A stretch of 64,000 nucleotides of DNA from contig NZ_BAABBR010000001.1 in NCBI RefSeq assembly GCF_039538065.1, forward strand, positions 1,216,501 through 1,280,500. Direction: 5' to 3'. A model generated the notes under the pieces. The model was not told the origin of the DNA, searched no databases, and worked only from the letters and a program-made list of their open reading frames with translations. This document shows positions 8,825-17,435 of this stretch, piece by piece (the stretch's first letter is position 1; the number at the start of each line of letters is the position of its first letter). The position numbers and the translations under genes are program-made. This DNA comes from Sphingomonas rosea. Its GTDB lineage: Bacteria > Pseudomonadota > Alphaproteobacteria > Sphingomonadales > Sphingomonadaceae.

Positions 8825-9741
8825 GCGCGCCGATCAGCGTCTGCACGCTCGGTGCCGGCCGCGCCGCGCACCTGACCAACCTCGTCCTCGGGCTCGCCCA
8901 AGGCCGGGTGCTGCCGGACGAACTCGTCATCGGGGTGATGCAGGACGAGCCTTACGAGCTTCCCGACACCCCTTTCCCGATTCGCCAGCATATCCTCGGC
9001 AGCGGCACGCTGACGCTCTCGGCGGCGCGCAACCGCGCGGCGCGCGAAGCGGCGAACGAGCGGCTTGTCTTCCTCGACATCGACTGCATCCCCGACCCCG
9101 AACTCGTTGCCGATTATGCCGACCGGATGGACCGCGCCGACGGCATCCTGATGGGCGAGGTGCTCTACCTGCCGAAGGGCGCGACCGACGGCGGGCTCGA
9201 TTTTCAAGCCTTCGCGCAGCACGGGGTCAAGCATAGCGAGCGCTCGGGTCCGCCCGAGACCCCGCTCGGCGACTGCACCGACTATCGCTGCTTCTGGTCG
9301 TTAAACTTCGCGATGCGGCGCTCGCAGTTCCTGGCGCTCGGCGGGTTCGACGAGAGCTTCGTCGGCTATGGCGGCGAGGATACCGACTTCGGCCGGATGG
9401 CAGCCGAAGCGGGCGTCTCCTTCCACTGGACGAGGGGCGCGCGCGCCTATCACCAATATCACCCGCACCACATGCCGCCGGTGCATCATCTCGACAGCGT
9501 GATCGCCAACGCCCACCGCTTCCGCGACAAATGGGGCCATGTGACCATGGACCATTGGCTCAAGGCGTTCGGCCTGATGGGCCTGGTCGAGGAGCGCGGC
9601 GGGTCATTTCATCGGCGCCGCGCCACCGAAGAAGCCGATCTTGCCTTGACCGCGCAGCAGTCGGACCAGCCCTATGCGAGCAGCGCGCGCGTCCTTGCCC
9701 TGCTCGAAGCGAAGCGCGCACCGGCAACCGCCGAGGCATAG
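8821..9741 (+). CDS. GT2-family glycosyltransferase with galactosyltransferase-like C-terminus
   Basis: This 306-residue GT-A fold enzyme starts at a GTG that overlaps the previous stop (GTGA); a longer frame from 8773 lies inside the upstream gene. The metal-binding DxD-like motif is DIDCIPDPEL, and the acceptor-side motif is GGFDESFVGYGGEDTDFG, as in the GT7-C/galactosyltransferase C-terminal family. A HQYHPHHMPPVHHL histidine cluster follows. It is the third gene of the SPS-like/GT-B/GT2 operon. Its 3' end overlaps the convergent GT4 gene by 70 bp. Confidence 0.8.
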   Translation: MSAPISVCTLGAGRAAHLTNLVLGLAQGRVLPDELVIGVMQDEPYELPDTPFPIRQHILGSGTLTLSAARNRAAREAANERLVFLDIDCIPDPELVADYADRMDRADGILMGEVLYLPKGATDGGLDFQAFAQHGVKHSERSGPPETPLGDCTDYRCFWSLNFAMRRSQFLALGGFDESFVGYGGEDTDFGRMAAEAGVSFHWTRGARAYHQYHPHHMPPVHHLDSVIANAHRFRDKWGHVTMDHWLKAFGLMGLVEERGGSFHRRRATEEADLALTAQQSDQPYASSARVLALLEAKRAPATAEA

Positions 9742-10829
9742 GCCGCTTCATAACGCTCGATCATCGCCGCGACACTGAAGTGACGCCCGGCCCGCGCCCG
9801 CGCGGTTGCCCGGTCGACGCCCAGCGCGCGGCGAATGGCACGGGGCAGATCGGCAACGGTCGCGGCCACAGCGCCGGCCTCGCCGATCACTTCGGGGATG
9901 GCGCCGCGCGCAAGGCCCGCGACCGGCACTCCGCAGGCCATCGCCTCGATCATGGTGAGGCCGAACGGTTCGTCCCACATGGGCGTGGCGAGCAGCACCG
10001 ACGACTGCCGGACGGCCGTGACCAGCGCATTACCCGAGAGATGTCCGAGATAGCGATGCGGCAGGCGGAGCCTTGCCTTGACCTCCGCCCAATAGTCGCG
10101 GCAGTCGATCGGCCCGGCGATATCGAGCGCAATGCCCGCGGCTTCGGCGGCGTCGATCGCCTCGAGCGTCCCCTTGGTCGGCGTGATCCGGCCGACGAGG
10201 ATCGCGCGCCCCTGCCCGTGGGCCGTGAAGGGCCAGCGGGCGATGTCGATCCCGTTCCATGCGACCCGGGTCCGGCCCGCAGGCCACAGGCCCTGCTGCT
10301 GGCCCGAGCAGACCGTCCGCTCCTGCCACGGGATGTCGGCATTGCGCGCGACCGCCTCGGCCAGCGCCTCGAACGGCGGGACATGGAGCGACGTCACCAT
10401 CGGAACTTCGTCCCGCGTCCCCCAGTCGAGGAGGTCGGGAAAGAGCGCGTTGTTGTGGACGACGTCATAATCACCCGCGAGTATCTCCGTCCAGGCGCGC
10501 GCATAGGTGCGGGTCAGCCAGGCGCGGAGCGTCGGGGTTCCGTGCCACAGCGCCCACGGCAGTTCGGCCTCGTAGGAGGTCGGTGCGATCGGATGGAGCG
10601 GGAGGGCCGGATCGCTGTCGCCGCTGGCGAAGAGCGTGACGTCATGTCCCGCCTCGACCAGTCCCCGGACGAGCGTGTCGCAATGCGCCTCCATTCCGCC
10701 CATGAACGGGGCGGCGACGGGGTGGCGGACATGCGCGATGACGGCGATCCGCAACGGGCGGGCGATAGGGGAGGCTTGCACCCGGTCCGAACGGCAAGCC
10801 TGGCCTAACGTTCCTGCGGAAGCGCTCAA
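9672..10829 (-). CDS. GT4-family glycosyltransferase at the end of the chemotaxis operon
   Basis: A 385-residue GT-B enzyme. The N-terminus IAVIAHVRHPVAAPFMGGME carries the donor-domain Gly loop, and the C-terminal half has ILVGRITPTKGTLEAI and the EPFGLTMIEAMACGVPV motif of GT4. The TTG at 10829 overlaps the stop of the MCP-like gene (TTGA), giving an N-terminus of low conservation; a GTG at 10781 would give a start nearer the first beta strand, and neither has a clear ribosome-binding site. The coupling puts it in the chemotaxis transcript, while function more likely links it to the adjacent glycosyltransferases. Flagellar or surface glycosylation is possible but unproven. Confidence 0.8.
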   Translation of the reverse strand: MSASAGTLGQACRSDRVQASPIARPLRIAVIAHVRHPVAAPFMGGMEAHCDTLVRGLVEAGHDVTLFASGDSDPALPLHPIAPTSYEAELPWALWHGTPTLRAWLTRTYARAWTEILAGDYDVVHNNALFPDLLDWGTRDEVPMVTSLHVPPFEALAEAVARNADIPWQERTVCSGQQQGLWPAGRTRVAWNGIDIARWPFTAHGQGRAILVGRITPTKGTLEAIDAAEAAGIALDIAGPIDCRDYWAEVKARLRLPHRYLGHLSGNALVTAVRQSSVLLATPMWDEPFGLTMIEAMACGVPVAGLARGAIPEVIGEAGAVAATVADLPRAIRRALGVDRATARARAGRHFSVAAMIERYEAAYASAVAGARFASSRARTRALLA

Positions 10830-12532
10830 AAGAGTCCGTCGTCCTCGTCTTGCGCATCAGGCGGCGGGGGTGCGGACTCCGCCTCGCCCACCTCGTCAGG
10901 CGCGGCAAAGCGGCGATGAAGCTGGCGCTCGCTCGCCATGGTGTAGATGGGCGCGATCTGGTCGAGTACCGCTTGCGCCTCCGCATTGGCCTCGGCGGTC
11001 ACTCCGGCGAAGCGGCCCTGCACCGACCGCAGCCCGCCGAGCGCCGTCTCGAGCGCGGCGGAGAAACTGTCGAGCCTCCCCACCGTCTCGACCGCCCCGC
11101 CCACCGCCGCCGCCGCCGAGGCCGCCTGCCGGTCGAGCCGCGCGATCCCCTCGTCGCTCCGCCTTGCGCCCTCGCTGATGATCGCCAGCGATTGCGCAAG
11201 CGTCACCTCGCCCTCCGCCTCGCTAGCGGCGCCCCCCGCCAGCCCCGCCGCCGCTTCGGTCAGCGTGGCGACGCCGGCATCGACCCGCGTGCAAATGGCT
11301 TCGAGCGTGCCGACGAAAGCGCGGATTTCGCGCGCGATCTGGGCAAGGCCGACCCCTTCTTGCCCCATGCGGAAGCAACGGACGTCGGTGTTCCAGGCCA
11401 TGTTGTCGACGTCGGCGGTGACCTGATGGACGAGCGACAAGCGCTCGCTCAGGCGCACCACGGTTTGTGCGGTCTGGGCACCGAGCGCCTGCGAGCATCC
11501 ATCGGCCTCCTGCAATCGCTCGGTAAAGACCCCGATCGCCGCCACCCCGCGTTCGAGCGCGTGGAGGAGGTCGCTGCTCGATCTCGTCTTGCCATCGCCT
11601 TCCTGCAGGGCGAGCAGTGCGGCGATCTCTCCCGCCAGCGCCTGCTGACCCTCGAGCATCCGGCCGCACTCGCGGCGGAAGTCGGCCAGCGTCTCCTCAC
11701 CCTGCGCTTCGAGCATCGCGAGCACCTGCGCGGCCGCTGCGGCGCGCACGGGATCGCCGGCGGTGTCGAGGCCGAGGTCGGTGACAAGGATCCGGTATCC
11801 GGTCGCGATATGCTCGAGCCGCTGGCGGGTGATGTCCCCGATCTGCATCGCGCCGAGCGCGTCGGCGAGATGCGCCCGGATCTGCCCCGCAATGGCGGCA
11901 ATCGCGTCCGACCGGTCCGCCGCAACCTGGAGATAATCGCGCAGCGCCAGGGCATTGCGGGTCAGCTTCAAGGGCGCGTCCTCGGCGACCGCCGCGCATT
12001 CGGCGGCGAGCTTGCGATCCGACGACTGCACCGAGGGCAGGATCGAGAGCAGGTGCCGCACCTCGCCGCGGATGCCGCGGATCTCGCTCTCGCTGACGTC
12101 CAATCGCACCAGCATCTGGTCGGCGAATTCGGAAAAGCCCGGCTGCCCGCCCGAGGCGACCTTGATGTTGAGGCCGCAGATGCGGAGGAAATCGAGCGTC
12201 CGGCCGACTCCCGACACCTCGTCGCTAACCGCGTTCGCCGCGGCCGAAATCGCGGCCAGCGCGCCCGCCCGGCCGCCGATCGTCGTGGGCAGAAGCTCGA
12301 TCCGTGCGGCGAGCATTTCCATGTTGGTGACGGCCCGACCCGCCGCCTCGCGGTCGAGCGCGCCGGTGACCTCGGCGAGGGTTGCGATCAGTTCCTCGAC
12401 CAACCCATAGGCGGCGGCGAGCGCATTGCCGGCCTCGACGAAGGCCGCGTCCAGCCCGCTCGCGACGAGGTCGATCGCGACGTCCGCGCTCGCCGCCGAT
12501 TCTTCGCCCGCGATGATCGCCGCTGACTGCAT
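10826..12532 (-). CDS. Soluble, helical MCP-like protein with CheZ-style DxxxQ motif
   Basis: A 568-residue, Ala-rich, wholly alpha-helical protein without membrane segments. Two stretches look like degenerate receptor tips: LRICGLNIKVASGG (about 116-129) and MAWNTDVRCFRMGQEGVG (about 378-395), the latter aligning by eye with the [11 protein letters not shown] hairpin but with the key residues changed. Between them, MQIGDITRQRLEHI holds a D233xxxQ237 motif like that of CheY-P phosphatases of the CheZ type. The tail is acidic (DEDDGLF). GAAGGA-like sequence precedes both a TTG (12538) and the chosen ATG. It follows cheB in the che operon, which has no cheZ, cheC or cheX. Confidence 0.6.
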   Translation of the reverse strand: MQSAAIIAGEESAASADVAIDLVASGLDAAFVEAGNALAAAYGLVEELIATLAEVTGALDREAAGRAVTNMEMLAARIELLPTTIGGRAGALAAISAAANAVSDEVSGVGRTLDFLRICGLNIKVASGGQPGFSEFADQMLVRLDVSESEIRGIRGEVRHLLSILPSVQSSDRKLAAECAAVAEDAPLKLTRNALALRDYLQVAADRSDAIAAIAGQIRAHLADALGAMQIGDITRQRLEHIATGYRILVTDLGLDTAGDPVRAAAAAQVLAMLEAQGEETLADFRRECGRMLEGQQALAGEIAALLALQEGDGKTRSSSDLLHALERGVAAIGVFTERLQEADGCSQALGAQTAQTVVRLSERLSLVHQVTADVDNMAWNTDVRCFRMGQEGVGLAQIAREIRAFVGTLEAICTRVDAGVATLTEAAAGLAGGAASEAEGEVTLAQSLAIISEGARRSDEGIARLDRQAASAAAAVGGAVETVGRLDSFSAALETALGGLRSVQGRFAGVTAEANAEAQAVLDQIAPIYTMASERQLHRRFAAPDEVGEAESAPPPPDAQDEDDGLF

Positions 12533-12578
12533 GGCCAACGTCAGTCCTTCGCCTGCTTGCGAAAGGACGACCGGGCGC

Positions 12579-13667
12579 TCACCGGGCCGCCGCCTGCAGC
12601 ATTTCCTGCGCGATGTGCCCCAAGGGCACGATCTTCTCGACCCCGCCGTGCGCGATCGCCTCCTTGGGCATGCCGAAGACGATCGAGCTCGCCTCGTCCT
12701 GCGCGATGGTGCGCGCGCCCGCATCCTTCATCTCGCGCATGCCCCGCGCGCCATCGTCGCCCATGCCGGTCATGATGACGCCGACCGCATTCGACCCCGC
12801 CGCCTGGGCGACCGAGCGGAACAGGACGTCGACCGAGGGCCGGTGGCGCGAGACGAGCGGCCCGTCCTTGACCGCCACCTGGTAGCGCGCGCCGCGCCGT
12901 TCGAAGATCATGTGCTTGCCGCCGGGCGCGATCAGCACCTGGCCGCGCAGCACCGGATCGCCATTCGCCGCCTCGCGCACATCGACTTCGCACAGGCTGT
13001 TCAGCCGCTGGGCAAAGGCGCGGGTGAAATGCTCGGGCATGTGCTGCACGACGACGATTCCCGGCGAATTGGCGGGCAGTTGCTCCAGCACCTGGCGAAG
13101 CGCCTCGGTCCCGCCGGTCGAGGCGCCAAGGCAGACCACCATCTCGGTGGTGCGGCTCATCGCCCGTCCGCTCGGCGGCGGAAGCATGGCGTCGGCGGTG
13201 AGCTTCTGCTGCGGCACGACGGCACGCGGCGCCGGGCTGTTGCGCCCGCGCAGCCGCGCCCGCGCCGCCGCCTTCACCGTGTCGCGAATCTGGAGGTTAT
13301 GCTCCGACAGATGCTCGGCGACCCCGACCTTGGGCTTGCAGATGACGTCGACCGCGCCCGCTTCCATCGCCTGCAGCAGCGTTTCCGACCCCGCCTCGGT
13401 CAGCGAGGAGCACATGACGACGGGCACCGGGCACTGGCTCATCAGCTTCCTGAGGAAGGTGATCCCGTCCATCCGCGGCATTTCGACGTCGAGGGTGATG
13501 ACGTCGGGCAGTTGCTCGGCGATCCGCTTGGCGGCGATGAACGGGTCGGACGCGGTGCCCATCACCTCGATCTCGGGATCGGCCTCAAGAACGCTGGTCA
13601 TGACCTGCCGGACGATCGCGCTGTCGTCGATGACCAGGACGCGAATCTTGCGTTGCAGCTCGGTCAT
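12579..13667 (-). CDS. cheB: Protein-glutamate methylesterase CheB
   Basis: This 362-residue protein has the usual two domains. An N-terminal receiver carries the acidic DDS pair, phospho-acceptor Asp60 in [11 protein letters not shown] and the KPK lysine. A linker follows, then the methylesterase domain with the serine motif [11 protein letters not shown], the histidine in VVQHMP and the catalytic aspartate region [11 protein letters not shown]. CheB removes methyl groups from chemoreceptors and deamidates glutamines, activated by CheA phosphorylation. It lies 3 bp after cheR and precedes the MCP-like gene. The length is typical of the family. Confidence 0.97.
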   Translation of the reverse strand: MTELQRKIRVLVIDDSAIVRQVMTSVLEADPEIEVMGTASDPFIAAKRIAEQLPDVITLDVEMPRMDGITFLRKLMSQCPVPVVMCSSLTEAGSETLLQAMEAGAVDVICKPKVGVAEHLSEHNLQIRDTVKAAARARLRGRNSPAPRAVVPQQKLTADAMLPPPSGRAMSRTTEMVVCLGASTGGTEALRQVLEQLPANSPGIVVVQHMPEHFTRAFAQRLNSLCEVDVREAANGDPVLRGQVLIAPGGKHMIFERRGARYQVAVKDGPLVSRHRPSVDVLFRSVAQAAGSNAVGVIMTGMGDDGARGMREMKDAGARTIAQDEASSIVFGMPKEAIAHGGVEKIVPLGHIAQEMLQAAAR

Positions 13668-13670
13668 GCG

Positions 13671-14534
13671 TCAGCTCCGCCTGAAAATGGTGTTGGCGAC
13701 CTGGACGATCGGCAGGTCGTGGCCGGCGATCGTCTCCGAATGGCCGAGAAACAGCAGGCCGCCCGGCGCCAGCTGCTCGACCAGCTGGCCGACCACGCGC
13801 AGCTGCGTCTCGCGGTCGAAATAGATGAGGACGTTGCGGCAAAAGACGAGCTGCATCGGCTCGCCGACCGGATATTGCCCGTCCATCAGGTTGAGGCGCG
13901 CGAAGGCGACGTTGCGCCGCAGCGTCGGAGTGACGCGCACGACGTCGCGGTCGGGATCGGTCGAAGCCATGAGATAGCGCCGCCGCAATTCGGCGGGCAC
14001 CGGATCGACGAACTCGGCGGGATAGATGCCGGTGCGCGCGATCTCGAGCATGCTGGTGTCGAGGTCGGTCGCGAGCACCTTGTAATTCGCCGCGAGCCGG
14101 CCGCGCAGCCAGTCGTCGATCACCATCGCGATGGTGTAGGGCTCGGCCCCGTTCGAACAGGCGACACTCCACGCGCGGAGGTTCGTCACCCCCTGCGCCA
14201 GAAGCTCGGGCAGCGCGACGTCGCGTAGATAGTCGAAGTGATAGGGCTCGCGGAAGAAGTCGGTCTTGTTGGTCGTGACCGCGTTGATCAGATACTCGCT
14301 CTCGACCTCGATATTGTCCTCGTCGAAAAGATAGTCGCAATAGTCGTCGAGCGTTTCGGCCCCGACCGCGCGCTGGCGGCGGCGCAGCCGGCCCTCAAGC
14401 ATCGTCTGCTTGCTCGGCGGCATGCGGATGCCCGCGGTCTCGAAGATATATTTGGCGAGCGCGTTGAAATTCTGCCGGCCAATCCGGTCGGTCATCGGTG
14501 CGCCCGGATGCGGCGGGGGAACGAAATTCTTCAC
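13671..14534 (-). CDS. cheR: Chemotaxis protein methyltransferase CheR
   Basis: Methylates receptor glutamates using SAM. The N-terminal helical domain (ALAKYIFETAGIRMPPSKQ, then LEGRLRRRQR) is followed by TTNKTDFFREPYHFDYL, the SAM-binding AWSVACSNGAEPYTIAM segment, ATDLDTSMLEIARTGIYP and VFCRNVLIYFD, all standard CheR landmarks. The GTG at 14534 has GAGG seven bases upstream and gives 287 residues; the ATG at 14495 (274 residues) is the alternative and removes a Pro-rich leader. It sits between cheW and cheB in the operon. Confidence 0.95.
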   Translation of the reverse strand: MKNFVPPPHPGAPMTDRIGRQNFNALAKYIFETAGIRMPPSKQTMLEGRLRRRQRAVGAETLDDYCDYLFDEDNIEVESEYLINAVTTNKTDFFREPYHFDYLRDVALPELLAQGVTNLRAWSVACSNGAEPYTIAMVIDDWLRGRLAANYKVLATDLDTSMLEIARTGIYPAEFVDPVPAELRRRYLMASTDPDRDVVRVTPTLRRNVAFARLNLMDGQYPVGEPMQLVFCRNVLIYFDRETQLRVVGQLVEQLAPGGLLFLGHSETIAGHDLPIVQVANTIFRRS

Positions 14535-14580
14535 CTCTGAGCCTCGCTGGAAAGGGCGGCCCGCGCGGTCGCCGAAGCGG

Positions 14581-15060
14581 TCAGGCGGCGGTCGCCATGG
14601 ACGACAGTTCGGCCGCCTCGACGTCGGAGAAGATCCGGCCCATGTCGATGAACACGACGAACCCCTCGGCCCGCCTGGCCACGCCCGCGATATAGTCTGA
14701 CGCCCAGCGGGTCCCGACATCGGGTGCGGGGCCGATCTGCGCGGTGTCCACGGTACTGACGTCGAGCACCCGGTCGACCACGAGCCCGAGCGTCAGCACT
14801 CGCGCCCCGAGCGGCACGTCGACGACCAGGATCCGCGTGCTGAGGCTCGGCACCGCCGCCGGCATTCCCAGCCGCAGCCGCAGGTCGACCGTGGTCACGC
14901 CCTCGCCGCGAAGGTCGGTGAGGCCGAGCATGAAGCCGGGGCCGTTCGGGATCCGGAAGGGCTCGCGGTAATCGAGGATCTCGCGGACCAGGGTGACGGG
15001 GATCGCGAAAGTCTCGGCATCGAGCCCGAAGGTCACGACCTGCAGTTCGCCCCCGCTCAT
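14581..15060 (-). CDS. cheW: CheW coupling protein (distal copy)
   Basis: This 159-residue single CheW domain begins [14 protein letters not shown] and has [14 protein letters not shown] and [20 protein letters not shown], the conserved receptor/CheA interface. CheW links chemoreceptors to CheA kinase. The ATG overlaps the stop of the three-unit MCP (ATGA), suggesting that this CheW and that receptor are made together. A second CheW lies upstream at 19408-19917; the two are divergent, so they may favour different receptors. Confidence 0.95.
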   Translation of the reverse strand: MSGGELQVVTFGLDAETFAIPVTLVREILDYREPFRIPNGPGFMLGLTDLRGEGVTTVDLRLRLGMPAAVPSLSTRILVVDVPLGARVLTLGLVVDRVLDVSTVDTAQIGPAPDVGTRWASDYIAGVARRAEGFVVFIDMGRIFSDVEAAELSSMATAA

Positions 15061-17387
15061 GCCGCCTTGCTTTCGAAGTCGGCGTCCTGCGCATCGGGGC
15101 CGCCGTGCGCAAGATCGAGCGCGAAGCCGGTGATCCGGGCCTGCTGGTCGGCGACCGACGGGCCGCGGACCGTCCGCTTGACCTTGGCAGCGGCCTTCGC
15201 CGGACGCACCGGCCTCGCCTTGGGCGCGGCCTCGCGCCGCGGCTTGGTCGAGGCGGCGCTCGCCCCGGCGCCCCGGTCGTTGCCGAGCCGGAAGTAGGCG
15301 ATGCTCCCCTGCAGCTGTTCGGCCTGGCTGGCGAGCAGTTCGGACGTGGTCGAGATCTGCTCGGACGCGCCGGCATTCTGCTGGGTCACCTGGTCGAGCT
15401 GCTGGATCGCCTCGTTGATCTGCGAAGCGCCGATGTCCTGCTCGCGGCAGGCGGAGCTGATCTCGAGCACCAGTTCGGCGGTCCGGCGGATATCGGGCAC
15501 CAGCTTGGCCAGCATCTCGCCCGCGTCGGCCGCGGCCTTGAGCGTGTCGCCCGAGACCGAGCTGATCTCGGCCGCCGCGCTCTGACTGCGTTCGGCAAGC
15601 TTGCGGACTTCGGACGCGACCACCGCGAAGCCGCGGCCATGCTCGCCCGCCCGCGCGGCCTCGACCGCGGCGTTGAGCGCGAGAAGGTCGGTCTGGCGCG
15701 CAATTTCCTGCACGATGCTGATCTTCTCGGCGATCGTGCGCATTGCCTCCACCGCCTTTTCGACCGCCGCGCCGCTGGCCTCGGCATCGCGCGAGGACTG
15801 CCGCGCCATCTTCTCGGTCTGCGCGGCATTGTCGGCATTCTGCCGGATGTTCGCCGCCATCTGCTCCATCGAGGCCGAGGCTTCCTCGGTCGCCGCTGCC
15901 TGCTCGGTCGCGCCCTGCGAGACCTGCTCGGAGCTCGCCGACAGCTCCTGGCTGCCCGACGACACGCTGTCCGCCGCCGCGGTCGCATTGCCGACCACCT
16001 CGCGCAGCCGGTCGACCATCCGGGTGAGCGCGTGGCCCAACGTGTCATTGGCCGACAGCGGCTGGTGCTCGACCGTGAGGTCGCCGTCGGCGATCCGGTC
16101 GGCGAGATCGGCGCTGACCCGCAGGCTGTCGACCAGCGCGTTGATCGCGGTCTTCATCTTCTGGTGATCGCCCTCGCAGACGATCTCCACCCGTTCGGCG
16201 AGATCGCCGGTGCTGACCCGATCGAGGATCCGATTGCCTTCGACGATGGGGAGCAGGATCGCGTCGAGCATTCCGTTGATCCCCGCGACCAGCCTGGCGA
16301 AATCGCCGACGAACTTCTTGTCCTCGCCGCGTTCGGACAGGTGACCGGCGGTGGCGGCGTCGATCAGGCGCCCGATCTCGCCGGTGATGTCACGCAGGTT
16401 GCCGCGCAGCGTCTCGACGGTGTCGTTGATGAACGCCTTCTTGCCCGGGAACTGCTCGAGCGGGGCGTCGAAATTGCCTTCGCCAAACTCCTTGATGCAG
16501 GCCATGGCCTTCTTCTTCACCGCGATATGGGCGGCGACCATCTCGTTGACGCCCCGCGCCATGATCGCGAAGTCGCCTTGGAACTTCTCGGCGGGCACGA
16601 AGACGTCGATGTTGCCGCGGTCATGCTCGGCGGACATGTGCCGCATCTCGGCGATGATGCCCTTCAAATTCCCGCGGAGGGTCTCGATCGTCTCGTTGAT
16701 GAAAGCCTTCTTGCCGGGGAGCCGGGCCATCGGCGCCTCGAAATTGCCTTCGCCGAATTCCTTGACGCAGGCCATCGCCAGCTTCTTTACCGCGATGTGC
16801 GCCGCGACCATGTCGTTGACCCCGCGCGCGACGATCCCGAAGTCGCCCTTGAACTTCTCGACCGGCACGAAGACGTCGATGTCGCCCTTCTCGTGCTCGG
16901 CAGCCATGTGGCTCATCTCGGCGATGATGCCCTTCAAATTACCGCGAAGCGTCTCGATCGTGTCGTTGATGAAGGCCTTCTTGCCGGGAAGCTGGGGCAT
17001 CGGCGCTTCGAAATTCCCGTCGGCGAACTCGCGCACGCAGGCCATCGCCATCTTCTTCACCGCGATATGGGCCGCGACGAGCCCGTTGGTCTTTTCGGCA
17101 ATGGCGGCGAGGTCGCCGCGGAACCGCTGCACAGGGATGACGACATCGATGTCGCCCCGCTCATGCTCCGCCAGGACGTGATCGAGGCTGTCGCCAAGCG
17201 CGCTGACCGGGTCCAGCGCCTGCTCGAGCAGGTCATTGACCGCGACCAGCACCTCGCGGGTCCGGCCCTTGGCGAGCGACACGTCGGCGCGCTCCGAAAG
17301 GCGCCCGTCCGCGAGCGCGCGGCCGACCCGGGCCAGTTCGCCCGTGACGAGATCGGCGGATACCGTGTCGAAGAACCCAAGCGACAT
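15057..17387 (-). CDS. Soluble poly-HAMP chemoreceptor (three 90-residue units)
   Basis: A 776-residue methyl-accepting chemotaxis protein without membrane helices. Residues 1-105 are a helical leader; residues 106-375 are three tandem 90-residue units, each like a pair of HAMP domains ([40 protein letters not shown]). Further HAMP-like segments follow ([28 protein letters not shown]) before the signalling hairpin with [19 protein letters not shown] Lys/Pro/Ala-rich tail follows. No ligand-binding domain is apparent, so it may sense through the HAMP stack or a partner, as in soluble Aer2-like receptors. It is followed by cheW with a 4-bp overlap. Confidence 0.92.
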   Translation of the reverse strand: MSLGFFDTVSADLVTGELARVGRALADGRLSERADVSLAKGRTREVLVAVNDLLEQALDPVSALGDSLDHVLAEHERGDIDVVIPVQRFRGDLAAIAEKTNGLVAAHIAVKKMAMACVREFADGNFEAPMPQLPGKKAFINDTIETLRGNLKGIIAEMSHMAAEHEKGDIDVFVPVEKFKGDFGIVARGVNDMVAAHIAVKKLAMACVKEFGEGNFEAPMARLPGKKAFINETIETLRGNLKGIIAEMRHMSAEHDRGNIDVFVPAEKFQGDFAIMARGVNEMVAAHIAVKKKAMACIKEFGEGNFDAPLEQFPGKKAFINDTVETLRGNLRDITGEIGRLIDAATAGHLSERGEDKKFVGDFARLVAGINGMLDAILLPIVEGNRILDRVSTGDLAERVEIVCEGDHQKMKTAINALVDSLRVSADLADRIADGDLTVEHQPLSANDTLGHALTRMVDRLREVVGNATAAADSVSSGSQELSASSEQVSQGATEQAAATEEASASMEQMAANIRQNADNAAQTEKMARQSSRDAEASGAAVEKAVEAMRTIAEKISIVQEIARQTDLLALNAAVEAARAGEHGRGFAVVASEVRKLAERSQSAAAEISSVSGDTLKAAADAGEMLAKLVPDIRRTAELVLEISSACREQDIGASQINEAIQQLDQVTQQNAGASEQISTTSELLASQAEQLQGSIAYFRLGNDRGAGASAASTKPRREAAPKARPVRPAKAAAKVKRTVRGPSVADQQARITGFALDLAHGGPDAQDADFESKAA
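16263..17072 (-). repeat. Three tandem 270-bp coding repeats (90-residue HAMP-pair units)
   Basis: Residues 106-195, 196-285 and 286-375 of the receptor each start with AHIAVKK and share KKAFIN and ETLRGNL at fixed positions. The first two are nearly identical; the third diverges in its second half ([15 protein letters not shown]). The period is exactly 90 residues. Confidence 0.85.
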
Positions 17388-17435
17388 GATCCTGCTTCCT
17401 TGTGATGGGTCTGAAGAGAGTGAACGGTCCGGGGC

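Noticed and set aside
12426-17405. Long plus-strand frames opposite cheR, cheB and the receptors (about 600-770 codons)
   Set aside because: They are antisense shadows; translations are Arg/Asp/His-rich without domains, and the minus-strand genes are unambiguous.
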